Source: Sclerurus mexicanus
Taxonomy: Eukaryota > Chordata > Aves > Passeriformes > Furnariidae
Direction: 5' to 3'
NCBI GenBank assembly: GCA_013396755.1
Contig: VWZF01006906.1
Location: 191,709 to 255,708, forward strand
Length of the DNA: 64,000 nucleotides
Program-made: the position numbers and the translations under genes
Part shown: positions 1-10,600 of the stretch, piece by piece
How positions within the stretch are numbered: the stretch's first letter is position 1
Layout of the letters: every line of letters starts with the position of its first letter
Notes under the pieces: model-generated
The model's database searches: none
Told to the model about the DNA's origin: nothing
The model's input: only the letters and a program-made list of their open reading frames with translations

Positions 1-3000
1 GCTAACTACTGTGGGCTTTTTTTTGACAAAAAATATGACTATCTATTCAGTAATTTCTACTTTCTATGCAGTAATTTAAGCTGGCACAAATTTGACTTCC
101 TGACAAGTTTCCTTGAGCACTGAGAGCGTTAAAGAGTATTCACGTTCCTGTCATCCAAGGGGCAGCTAACAGACAAAACACCGAGGCCTGTAGTAGATAT
201 TTCCAATATTACAGCACAATTTAGAGCTCTTTTGACCACTATGAAGACAGTAGTTGGGCATCCGGAAGAAGTTACAGTGGATAAAAGATGGTGTGTGATG
301 GTCGAGCGCTCTCAGATCCCTCCCACAGAGGTGGCTATGGGTTTAATTGCTGCAAGGTTTTTGTGGGGCCCTCACTAAGAGGTCAGTATCTGTTTGTAGG
401 GGGACTAAAGGCAGTGAATACTTAGCACCATCACACAAGCTGTCCAAATCTAGAAACCACCTACAGAAACTGGGATATTTTCAAGAGGGAGAAGTTAAGC
501 TCTTATAGTCCAATTGCTTCCCTGTATTCCTCTTGTGACCTAGTTGAAAGTTACATTCCTGAAACTGTACGTTTTCCTTTCCAATCCTATTTGGATTCAG
601 TGAGGGAGGTGATTCTCCTTTTTGTGCCTTTTAGGGAATATGATAAAATGCTATGTTCTGGAGAGGGTTAGTGAGGGTTTTTTTGATCCCTCAGTTCTAT
701 TTACAGGTACTTCTGAGAACACTACTGTCCGTCTAGCACGGGAAATGTCTTCCCCTTGTTTAGATCTACTCCATGCCAATGAGAGGCCTGTCTAGATAAA
801 GCTAATTGGAAGGCAGGAGCCAAGGGGATGTGTCCGAGCCAGTACCTGAGTCAGGCCTAAATGATAGGTGCTTCGATGTTTTTGGGATTGCAGGAGTCCC
901 CTGAGGCCATGTGCAAGAGGAGTTGGGCACCTTTGCTGCAAATCTAGTGACTTAGTCCCAGAGTTAGATCAGTCACCCATTTGTTGAGAGACCATAGATC
1001 CGCATCCTCCGTACCCAGAGAAGTTCAGACCCGTAATGCTTACCGTTTTATCTGGCAGACACAACTATTGCCTGCAGCAAAGGTGGCATTTAAGGATTTG
1101 GAGGAGCAGTTGTGATTAAATGGGACTTTTCATTTCATAAAAAGAAGAAAATAAATTTCTGTACTCTCAAAGTGGGTTTTATCAGATCTCTAATTTGATC
1201 ATCGATTTTAATTTCCTTGACTGTGAAAGCCTTGTGTAATATGGAGGAACTTTGGAAGGTAAAGCAGGCTGAGCTACCCATTGGGCCATTATTTCTCAAA
1301 GAAAACTCTTGAATCAAAGCCAGAAAAATTTTCCTGTTGGATGCCTTTCCTCACCTCTTTTTTGAAGCAGGATGTTGATTTTTTGATCTTTGAGTAGCAT
1401 TTCAGGAAAATACCTGATTCTTGTTGTGAGGTCTTCATTCTGAAGATTGTGCTATAATTTTGGTTTATCTGAAGGTTTTTTCCAGTATTATTCTGTGCCA
1501 GTATCTTTAATGTTTTACTTCTTTAATTATTCTAAGTTTTATTTTCTACCATACAATGATTATTTTAGTTATTGTCATGTTAATGCCCTTTCTTTCAATG
1601 CCAAGTGTATGTAATTCTTGATTCTGAGTTCAAAACATCATTACTGGGCTCATATTTTCAGCCTGTTTTCTTTCTCTAAGAAAATAAGTTAAAAAATCAG
1701 TTTGGAATGAGTGAGTCATACTACTCTGTTGTAAGAGGGTATCTTTTTATTTGTTAGGAACTATTCTTATGCACATTTGCTAGATTTATTACCCAATAGT
1801 TGCTTGGGTAACCAGTGCCTGTAATGAGCAGAACACATTGAGATTCCTAAGGAGTGGTCCAAGAATAGGTCAATTCTTTTCCCTCTTTCAGGCCTTGCAA
1901 TAATTTAGTCTCTTTCCTGTGTCTTCTTCCTTTTGCTATCACTAGGGTTTATTTATTAGGCATGTCCATTATCTTATTCTAAAGGGGCTTTCATACTCCA
2001 GCAGAGCTTTGAATGTGGAGGAAATTAAATTTAAGGCAATCTTTAGGGAGTTTTCTGTCCTCTTACTCATTTCAAAAGAAAAAAGGCTTCTGAATTATGT
2101 GGAGTTTAAAACCATGCGAATAGTGACCGAAACATAAAGTAATAACAATCTTCCTTTAGATAGAAACTGCTTTTTTTGTTTGAGGATTCAAAAGATGTGC
2201 TGTAGAGAAATTTTGTTGTTGAAGCATTATGTTCCAGAGAAAAACTGTTCCGTTCATATGGTTTAAGTAAGGATAAAGAAGTTTACTGATTAATTTATGA
2301 TATGTAATTAACTGGCAATCATTGAACTATACTTTTAGGCATCATATCAGCAGTAGAACAGATAACCACAATACTTGTCAGTTACAAAATGGTAACATGC
2401 AACTACAAATTTCTAAATCACTTTCTATAACTGATCCAAATGTGTGCCACGCACACAGACATCCTTCTCATAGGCCATGGGTGTTTAAGCTCTGCTCATC
2501 TGAAAGTACTCTGCCCACACACTCTTGCTGTAGGAGACTTGTGTCCCCCCAGCTCCATGTGATCCCAGTGCTCCACCACCTCCTTCCACCTCCAGGAGAT
2601 GACGCTGTGCCCCAGGGTGTCTGTTCCAGTGGTGCCCCTGTGGTGCTATGGGGCAACTGGAGATGGCTACTGGGGGCACCCACAGGGTGATGAGTAGCAC
2701 TGCTAAGCCCCAGCAGAGCCTCTGGTGCCATGAGGCCTCACTGGACCCCAGGGCACTGGGGTCTGCCCATATCACACCAGCCCTGATGGCTGCTGCTTCC
2801 ACTACTACCCCTATTACAAGTGTTAATGCTTTTCTCATACCTCTCTTCAGGATGGGTCATTCTGTTTGAAAAGTATCATAGCAATTTCCTGTTAACTGTA
2901 TATTCCAGCTGATGCACTCCTTTTTTCATAGGATCACTTGGAGCAAATGTCCCCCTGGCAGTTTGGGGCACACTGTTTGCACTTGCATTTTATCTCAGCA

Positions 3001-3128
3001 GACATTGTCATCTGGGCCCCTATGTTAGGGTGGGCTGTGCAAACATCTCTATGTGGGTGTCATAATAAAAAATGTAATTGGTCTGGAAGAATTTCACAGG
3101 TCAATGAAGTGTTGCATTTTGTCTCCAG
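1..3128 (+). other. SDC2: SDC2 intron 2 (3' part)
   Basis: This is the non-coding sequence upstream of SDC2 coding exon 3, ending in a pyrimidine-containing acceptor (tttgtctccag) at 3118-3128. It is assigned to intron 2 because the exon that follows corresponds to the third coding exon of vertebrate SDC2; the first two exons (signal peptide and the start of the ectodomain) lie left of the window. Most of it is AT-rich. Two stretches stand out and are described as findings: long open frames at about 133-1110, and a GC-rich patch at about 2450-2850. No recognised gene is present in it. Confidence 0.8.
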
Positions 3129-3262
3129 GTGCTGAAGAAGAGGAGGATAGTGCAGTGATAACAACATCCAGAACACTTCCAAAGTTACCAACTACTAGCG
3201 ATGCATCTAGGGCTGAGACCACCACGGTGAAAATGCAGACCAAGGTGCCTGCACAAACAAAG
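3129..3262 (+). CDS. SDC2: Syndecan-2, coding exon 3 (ectodomain)
   Basis: This exon encodes an acidic, Thr-rich part of the syndecan-2 ectodomain, the extracellular stalk of this heparan-sulfate proteoglycan. The first two bases complete a Gly codon split across the intron, and 44 full codons follow. The product begins GAEEEEDSAVITTSRTLPKL and ends KVPAQTK. It aligns with human SDC2 over the segment that starts at the last Gly of the SGSG glycosaminoglycan attachment site and ends at IPAQTK. The acceptor AG is at 3127-3128 and the donor is AAG|gtacct at 3263. The 134-nt length and phase fit the next exon exactly. Residues between the conserved TTS and AQTK blocks diverge from mammals, which is normal for syndecan ectodomains. 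The heparan-sulfate serines themselves are encoded upstream of the window. Confidence 0.93.
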
Positions 3263-4086
3263 GTACCTGGCTGGAGAACAACACCACTGAAAATGATTCC
3301 ACTGTACCCTGTTGATGTCTTGATGTTAACAGTCATTTATTTATAGGGATCAGACAAACAAACTTTACTTATTAGTAATTTACTTAATAGTAATGCTACT
3401 ACAGCGTGTTAAATGAGTGCAGAGCTGTTCAGTTTAATTCCTCCTAGAGAGTCTGCATAGAAACGTCTGGATTTCACATGAAAGAAAAGAGAGATGCAAA
3501 AAAGTATATCTCATCATACGCAAGACAGTTTCTCATGATACCTTTGAGTCTGAGCTCTACCTTTTTTACATCTCACAAGGAGTTATTCACAAATTCTATG
3601 TGAAACTTCCCTTCTCAAAGGAGAATGCTGTGTGGTTTGACTATAGGTTGAACACTTGCCAGGTTCCATTAAGTATTTCAGTATTTCCTTATACCACCAT
3701 AGGAAATATTGGTCAAGGCACCTTCAAAGGCATTCTGCATATAACGTATCTGATATGTTCATTTCAGAACTGTTCTTTCATTTAGAGGCTGTTATTCTGA
3801 TAAATGGAGGCAATATTAACAGCTGTTTGATAAATATACTTTTGGAGGTTTTAAAACTTATGGGTAGTGTTTTTCATTCTAACATCCTGACAACAAACAG
3901 ATCCAGTTACAATGTCTAGACCAGCTTTCTGTGGTCTAAAAGCTTCCTGTGTGTTGTGTTTGTCGGTATTGTGGAGCATGCATATGGAGCCACAGCTACG
4001 TGAGTGCCCATGACGGGCAGTGACTGTGCTGACTTGTGGTGTTCCCTCTCTGTAAGCAATGCTCTGTTTTCCTTTTTGTGCCACAG
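3263..4086 (+). other. SDC2: SDC2 intron 3
   Basis: This 824-bp intron runs from donor gtacct to the acceptor cttttttgtgccacag. It is AT-rich and holds nothing else recognisable. The exon phase on both sides is 0. Confidence 0.85.
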
Positions 4087-4222
4087 TCACCTGAAGAAAT
4101 TGATAAAGAGGAAAGGTCTGAGATGGATGCCAAGAAAAAGAGTGATGAGCCAGGGGATGACACGGATGTGTTCACTGAGAAGCATTCAGAAAATCTCTTC
4201 CAGAGAACAGAAGTTCTGGCAG
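4087..4222 (+). CDS. SDC2: Syndecan-2, coding exon 4 (juxtamembrane ectodomain)
   Basis: This exon encodes 45 codons plus one base of the membrane-proximal ectodomain of syndecan-2. It starts SPEEIDKEERSEMDAKKK and ends with the strongly conserved block VFTEKHSENLFQRTEVLA, which in mammals reads VYTEKHSDSLFKRTEVLA. This block sits just outside the membrane and is the usual region of ectodomain shedding in the family. The exon follows a phase-0 boundary and ends GCA G|gtgagg, giving a phase-1 boundary that joins in frame to CT GTT ATT of exon 5. A longer overlapping open frame in another phase is a shadow. Confidence 0.95.
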
Positions 4223-5425
4223 GTGAGGCAGTGTTTGCAAAGGTCTATCTCACCAAAAATACAACAAAAAAACAGAAGGGATCCATATCAAATAACAGAA
4301 ACTCAACATTGGAGTTTTCTTGGTATATTCTTAGTATTAAACACATTAGTACTAAGCACATTGGTAGTGGGTACCCAGTGGTTGATTAGATGAGAATGAA
4401 ATGGGCATCTTCAGGAGATATTTAATAGATAAATCTGTTGCTAATTGATCCAATGCCCACAAGTTGAATAGTGCCAGCTGAGTATCTGGAGCTTCCACAG
4501 CTCAGAAAAGGAATTACAATTTGATTGATGCTTGCAATGAAGAAATGTATCTCTCCCCTCCCAAGAGCACACTGCTGTCTGGTCCATCTGGTGCAAATGG
4601 ACACTGCCTGGGAGGAGCTCATGGCGGGCATGGGTAGATGGAGAGGGATGGATAAGCACCAGCTGTTAGGGTACAGATACCCCTTAGGATAAAGAGGGTC
4701 TATTTCCCTGCATTACCCAAGGAGGCACAAGCAGGCCACCTGTGTTTTCACTACATGTGAGGGTTTTTTTGGTGTAAGAACAGTCTTTACAGGTATACTT
4801 TTTCCCCATGTCCTTGGAAGGGTTGTTGGGAGCCATGAAAGTCACACATTTTTGGACCACATCTTCCTATAAGCATCAAAACGTGAAATAGCCTTAAATC
4901 CACATCAGTGAAAGCTCCTGAAGTCTACTTTCTACACACTCAAAAGTGCATGCAGTGTTCTCTCCTGTTATTCATCAATAGGAAACTCATTTCAATCTAG
5001 AATCAGAGTGAAAACTGTCAGAGAACAGGGAAAACCCATTTCTTAGCTAAGGTAACAAAATACTTCTTTTAAAGCTGGAAATGTAATTGTTGAAAAAGTA
5101 GTTTGAAAGATGACTTTATGCTCTGGAAGTACTAGTGGCTTTCTTAACTGAGGTTTTGAAAAAATTCTAATAACTTATTTAGAACTGTGGGTCGTTGGAT
5201 CATTGACTTGTAGGTGGAATGTCCTTGTAAATGATTGCCTTGATAAACACAAACAAGCTTTTTGACAATATATTTCAGGATACTAATAATGAAGACAGTT
5301 GCATAATGGGAGCCCTTTTCTGCAATTGGAAAATAATAGCAAACTCATTGTGTGAGATGAAAAAGAAGTATGGTGCTAAACTTGCTTTTCTGGCATATTG
5401 TGAATCTCTGTTTCTTTGATTACAG
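4223..5425 (+). other. SDC2: SDC2 intron 4
   Basis: This 1203-bp intron runs from donor gtgagg to acceptor tttgattacag. Apart from its splice sites I see no genes or identifiable repeats in it. Confidence 0.85.
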
Positions 5426-5589
5426 CTGTTATTGCTGGCGGAGTTATTGGTTTTCTTTTCGCAATCTTCCTTATCCTGCTGCTGGTATATCGCATGAGGA
5501 AGAAGGATGAAGGCAGTTACGACCTTGGTGAACGTAAACCATCCTGTGCTGCCTATCAAAAGGCACCTACTAAGGAGTTTTATGCATAA
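5426..5589 (+). CDS. SDC2: Syndecan-2, terminal coding exon 5 (TM and cytoplasmic tail)
   Basis: The last coding exon encodes 53 residues after the split Ala, then TAA at 5587-5589. It begins with the single transmembrane helix (about 20 residues from VIAGG to LLLVY), which contains the syndecan GxxxG dimerisation motif GGVIG. Next come the invariant C1 cytoplasmic motif RMRKKDEGSYDLGE, a variable V region RKPSCAAYQKAPTK, and the terminal C2 motif EFYA, which binds PDZ proteins such as syntenin, synbindin and CASK. RMRKK (rather than RMKKK) and the V region identify the paralogue as syndecan-2. In place of PSSAAY of most SDC2 proteins it reads PSCAAY. SDC2 acts at the plasma membrane as a heparan-sulfate co-receptor for growth factors and matrix proteins. 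Confidence 0.97.
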
Positions 5590-5635
5590 AATTCCAATTT
5601 AGTGTCTCTATTTATGAGATCACTGAACTTTTTTA

Positions 5636-5641
5636 AATAAA
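5636..5641 (+). terminator. SDC2: Proximal AATAAA poly(A) signal of SDC2
   Basis: A canonical hexamer lies only 47 bases after the stop codon, followed by a T-rich stretch at about 5664-5680. Its use would give an SDC2 mRNA with almost no 3' UTR. Usage is unproven. Confidence 0.4.
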
Positions 5642-6601
5642 GCTTTTGCATAGAATAATGAAGATTTTTTTTTCATTAAAGAGCCATTACGGCACCTTTA
5701 TGATAAAACCCCATTGTATTTAAAACTTTTCATGTATTCCTTTAAAAATGTAAAATTAAAACTTAACATTTGCAGTGTTCTGTGAATAACAGTGGCAAAG
5801 CATTATTTTATAAAACCATTGATGTTCACTGAATGATTTTTAAAACTTTATGCATAAATATAAAATAATGAAAATTATTGTTTTATCCTATGGTTCAATG
5901 AAAGTTGTTTAATTTTTGTCGGCATGTCTCAGATTGATCTTACAAGTTAGTTTTTATTTCATTAATTTATCTGTTTCCAAAAAATGCCTTTTTGTAGTTG
6001 TCATGGTGCAATTTGTCTTCAGATAATTCAGATAACAGTAACTTTTAGTGTAAATGTAATTTTTCAGCTATGTAAACTTTAACCTCCACTTTGTATAAAT
6101 TTAAGTGTCAGAATATCAATTTTACACTTTGCATTGTTTCTCAGCTTACCTGTAGCTTCAGTGAGATTTGTAACAGCAAATTAATGTGTAAAATTGGATT
6201 ATTACTACAAACTGTATAGTCGTATTCTTACTAAACAAATCTCCTGTAAGGAAGATTTGGAGTAAGCTACTGACGAACCTAAGCAAACCCAAAGACTCTA
6301 ACAGTATTTTGAGAAGTTGCTGCAGATTTCTATGGCCACTGTATTTGTTAATTATTTGCAATTTGAAGGTACAAGTAGAGGTTTAAATTTTTGTTCTTTA
6401 AAAATGCATTTAAGTTGTAAACGTCTTTTAAAGCCTTTGAAGTGCCTATGATTATATGTGACTCGTCGCAGACTGGTGTTAATGAGTATATAACAGTAAA
6501 AGAAAATGTTGGTATTTTATAAGCACAGACAATTCTAATGGTAACTTTTGTAGTCTTACATGGATAGACATAATTGTAATTTGGGAACATAAACACTACT
6601 G

Positions 6602-6607
6602 AATAAA
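6602..6607 (+). terminator. SDC2: Internal AATAAA poly(A) signal of SDC2
   Basis: A canonical hexamer in the middle of the 3' UTR, with T/GT-rich sequence at about 6640-6680 downstream. It is a candidate site for a UTR of about 1 kb. Confidence 0.4.
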
Positions 6608-7605
6608 TCATGTGGCCTAATACTGAGAATTCCATTGTGATATACTTTTGTATGCTTTTTATTTTATGTCTTATATTTTAATGTCACAGAGTACATCTAG
6701 TAGATACTAAAAATCTAAACCAGAAAAAGAAACACTCTGGATCAGGCTGATCCTCACACCAAATTTATTGCTGAAATTACAGAGAAAAACAAGAATGTTC
6801 AATTCTTGGATCTGGTGTATGAGTTATGAATCATTTGACTTTTGCATTATATTTAATGGCAGTATTGACACAGACCTGTTCTTCCTGCCAATGTTGTTTT
6901 CCCTACCGTAAAATTCCAAGGAATACCCTGGTTCATTTATTGTGTGTATTGGTTTTTCATTTGTTGTTTGGGTTTGTTTTTTCCCTGGCCCATTGAAGAA
7001 TTTTGGTTTATTCTGCTCGGACTCCAGTAGAAGAGTTGAGACAAGTGGAATATCTTCATAAGAGAAGAAAGAAATATTCTGAGCAGAAGAGAAAAGGCTC
7101 TGTTGCTTAGACCTTAGATGGGTGTTGGATAGAGGGACATGTGGAGAAGGCGATAGTCTGCCTCCTTATATTATGCTTTGTACCAGACAAATGGCTTCGT
7201 CTTCTGCTCTATTGACCTCTAATTTTTTATTTTTGAGATTTCCAAAATGTAGGTGTTCAGAATGTCAAGCTGAAGTACATCTCAGAAACGGCAATGTATT
7301 GTAAATAAGATCTGGTAGCTCTTCAGATAAGAGTTGCGTAACTTGTATTTTTTGCTGTCCCGAGTTCAGTGGTCATTTAGGAACAAACAAATGCTATCCT
7401 GTGCTAAAATATTTAATATATTGCTTTTTACTTAACTGGCAAGTTTTTCAAAGCCATACAAGTTCAGCAAGTAAAAACAGGGTAAGAATTTAACAGGTAT
7501 ATCTTATTGTGCAATATTTAGTGAACTTCAATTAGTAAAATAACTGCTTGAAATAACTGTGCCAAGAAAAGAAAATTTCTGGCAAATGCTGCGCCACTGC
7601 TGTAA

Positions 7606-7636
7606 AATAAAGCATTTGTTAAAGTGCCAAAATAAA
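7606..7636 (+). terminator. SDC2: Distal paired AATAAA signals of SDC2
   Basis: Two canonical hexamers at 7606-7611 and 7631-7636 lie 25 bases apart, with the U/GU-rich stretch ttatttgtatagtctg downstream. By distance from the stop codon they are the best candidates for the main SDC2 cleavage site. Confidence 0.6.
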
Positions 7637-7660
7637 GTCTACCATGCCTAAACTAATACT

Positions 7661-10600
7661 TTATTTGTATAGTCTGACATCCAGTTTTTTGAAGCTCACT
7701 TTGCTTAAGGTAGTAGATCTGAATATCCTTTAAGGGTGCAATTAATATTGCTGCAAGTATATCTATAAATATTAAACACTGGATAAACTGACTCCTTTGT
7801 AAGCAAATTGATACTAAGTAGCTGTTTTGGTTTTATTTATATATGTTAGGCTCTGCCTCTATACCTACTGTACAGGCCACTTTATCCTACATAGACATGT
7901 GTTGCAATTAAGCAGGCTACCAAATATTATGCTTGTCTGGTTCCTTCTATGTCTGTTTACAAACAGAAGTGATGGTAAAGCTTCAGCTTTATTTCACCAT
8001 TCACCTTTTTTTCCCTACACATGCATTATCTGCTCTGTTAATATGCAGAAGAGGTTTAATGCTTCAGCTTTGTAGATGAACCTAAAGTATCGCAGTCCTC
8101 CCACCTTCGCTAACAAAAACCTAAAACTTCTTTAACATGCAGTAGGCGTGTTAGTAGAATTTATCATCTTGTGATCTCTCCCTTTCCATTTTCCGTGCCA
8201 AACCATACTATAAGGGAAAAATTCTAACAGAGTCTCGGTTATAAACATCAGCTCAGTTTTCATCACCCTGAAAACCAGGCTGCTGCAGACACTGGGCTTC
8301 CAGCAATGCCGTTCAGAAGAAATCGGCGGCTGAATGCGCGTCTCTTATGCTGAGGCTTCCGAGCACAAGTTGGTCTTCAGTTTCCCTTCCCTTTTGTTCT
8401 CCCCTTCCTGGATGTGTTTCTAGCAATACTTTAGCTACTCATGGATGTTGCTGGGCAGCTGGGAGTCTCGGTGCCAGACTGTGGGTGCTGTGCTGCCTGT
8501 CCGCAGCTACCAATGGCTTCTGTACCTCTGGGATGGCTTTTCCTAGAGACCCTTGGCTCTGCTCTGCTGGAGCCACTGCAGCACCTCTGGAATTCCTCAG
8601 CAACCTGATACGGTGTCTAATTGTGATTGATAGGCTCTAGTATTTATCAAAATGCCATTTTGCTTTGATTTACCCGGGGTTACAAATTGGTACTTCCTCT
8701 TAGATTTTTAGCAAGTGAAGCCAAATGCAAGTAATGTAAATCTTATGTCGAAAGAAGGCTCTTGCCTTTGCTTTATTCATGGCAAAATAACTTCAGAAGT
8801 TGAGTTCCTAGTTCCTCTGCTTGCCAGCTTTACAAGTGAATTGTAGCTCATGTTTACAGGCTACATAGTTAGCTTTTTCTTCACTTTGAGCATTGCACAT
8901 CATTGAAATAGGATAAATTAAAATAAAAATTGCCCTCTTGTATTCCATAACAAGAGAGTAGCATATTTGTAACTTTGACTAGTTGCTGCTCTTTCTTTTC
9001 TTGGAGCTGTGTATGGAAATTATGGTGAGTGCAGTCTTAAATGACAGATATTATTTTTAAGCAACATATGGAATACAGGAAACTTTTGTAAGGAAAGAAA
9101 TATACAGATAAACATTAAATAAAAACTATTGGAGTGAGGGAGATGATGATACTATATTGACCATTATGTACTTTGCTCAAGTAAGCAGATGAGAAGGGAA
9201 AAGGAATCCAAGGGATAAACCTCTCTAAGGGAAACCATTATTCTTACAGATGGAAATAATATAGTGACTTTTTTTAGACTTGCAATCAATTATATTTGTT
9301 ACTTAGCACTTGCTTAATCAGAGGGAAATAATTTCCTATTAGGAAATGTGTGTTGTCCACTTTTAATGAGCATTAATATTAATTTTGTTACATTTAAGCT
9401 TTTTTTATGTGTATTCCAGACCTCCGAACCTTGCTGTGAAAACTCTGTGCTGTGAACCTTTAGAGTACTGCCTTTCCAAAACTTTCATCAGGTTGAGGAA
9501 ACATAACTTCACTGTACAGTTCATCTGAGAAAAGATGCAGCTAGTATACCACTCCCTGGCATATCTTCTGGCCCTGGGATTGTTCATGGCTGGAGGAGAA
9601 GAGCCATTTTGCTAAGGAGCTGGAGCAAGAAAGGGGGATGCTGACATGTGCATTTCATTTCCTCACAACTCTTGGCCTGACCAGGCATTGGGTTCAGCTG
9701 TGTGGGTGGGAGTGGGGCAGTTGTAACCCATCCCTGCCAGTGGAATAAAGATGCTTTGCTGAGATTTCTTCCTCTGTGAAATAAAGTAAGTTGTGCGTTT
9801 TTTGCTTTGAAAACAAACAAATTATAAAACTTAAGCTCAGTAGAGCTGGAAATGGAAATGTGGGCTCCTGCCCTGACCCTTGTGAACCAATTTCACATGT
9901 GCATCGGATGTGCCGAGTAGCTGCTTGTGTGGGTGGAAATCTGAAAATCCCTCTGTGTATTTGCAGTATCTGAGCTTAGTTTCCAGTGGGGATCAGCGGG
10001 AAGGGACAGGGCTCATGTAGAACTACAGACATTAATTTGGCATGAGTGGAAAGAAGGTAGGAAGAGAAACTGTCCTGACAGCTTATGTTTTCTACTGAAA
10101 GTTACAAGGCATTTTTTTTTCTTTGAGTTGTGGCCTTTGCACGTTTGGTCTGAACAGAGAAAATGTGCAGTGAGCAGGTGTTGGTGTCATACCCTGAGAA
10201 ACACTCTTCGTCGCACGCAGCTTCTCAGCACATCAGAGACCTGTGCTACTTCTTGCCGATGTTGCCAGTCATAGCTTCTGCTGGCTGCTTGCCCCTGGAA
10301 TTTTTGCTACAGCAGGACGGGTGCAGGACCTGCAGGGTAGACCCTGCATGTCTCATACTGCCCGTATGAGGTGCCGGGAGGGTGGCAGAAGGCAATGATT
10401 ATTAGGGTTCTGCGTTGCACTTGGAAGGGTCTGGATTGTCTTTTGTCCATGGGAGGTGGGAAGAAAGGGATGAGACATGGAACAGGGGCTTTGCGGTGGA
10501 GATGTGTTATTCCCTACTGAAGCAACTTTGTATTTCTTTTCCATGCTTGGAAGATGTCAAACTTGCACTACCCCTAACTCTTTTATTATCAATTGTTTTT

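Larger units (their letters stand above)
5590..7660 (+). other. SDC2: SDC2 3' UTR (end inferred)
   Basis: AT-rich sequence rich in AUUUA-like and U-rich tracts follows the stop codon directly. The right end is inferred from the cluster of poly(A) signals near 7606-7636, giving a UTR of about 2.07 kb. That is close to the roughly 2 kb known for mammalian SDC2. The exact end is not visible in the sequence and would need transcript data. Confidence 0.65.

Noticed and set aside
4004..4393. A 129-codon frame overlapping SDC2 exon 4
   Set aside because: It is a different frame from the conserved syndecan-2 product and is a shadow of the real exon.
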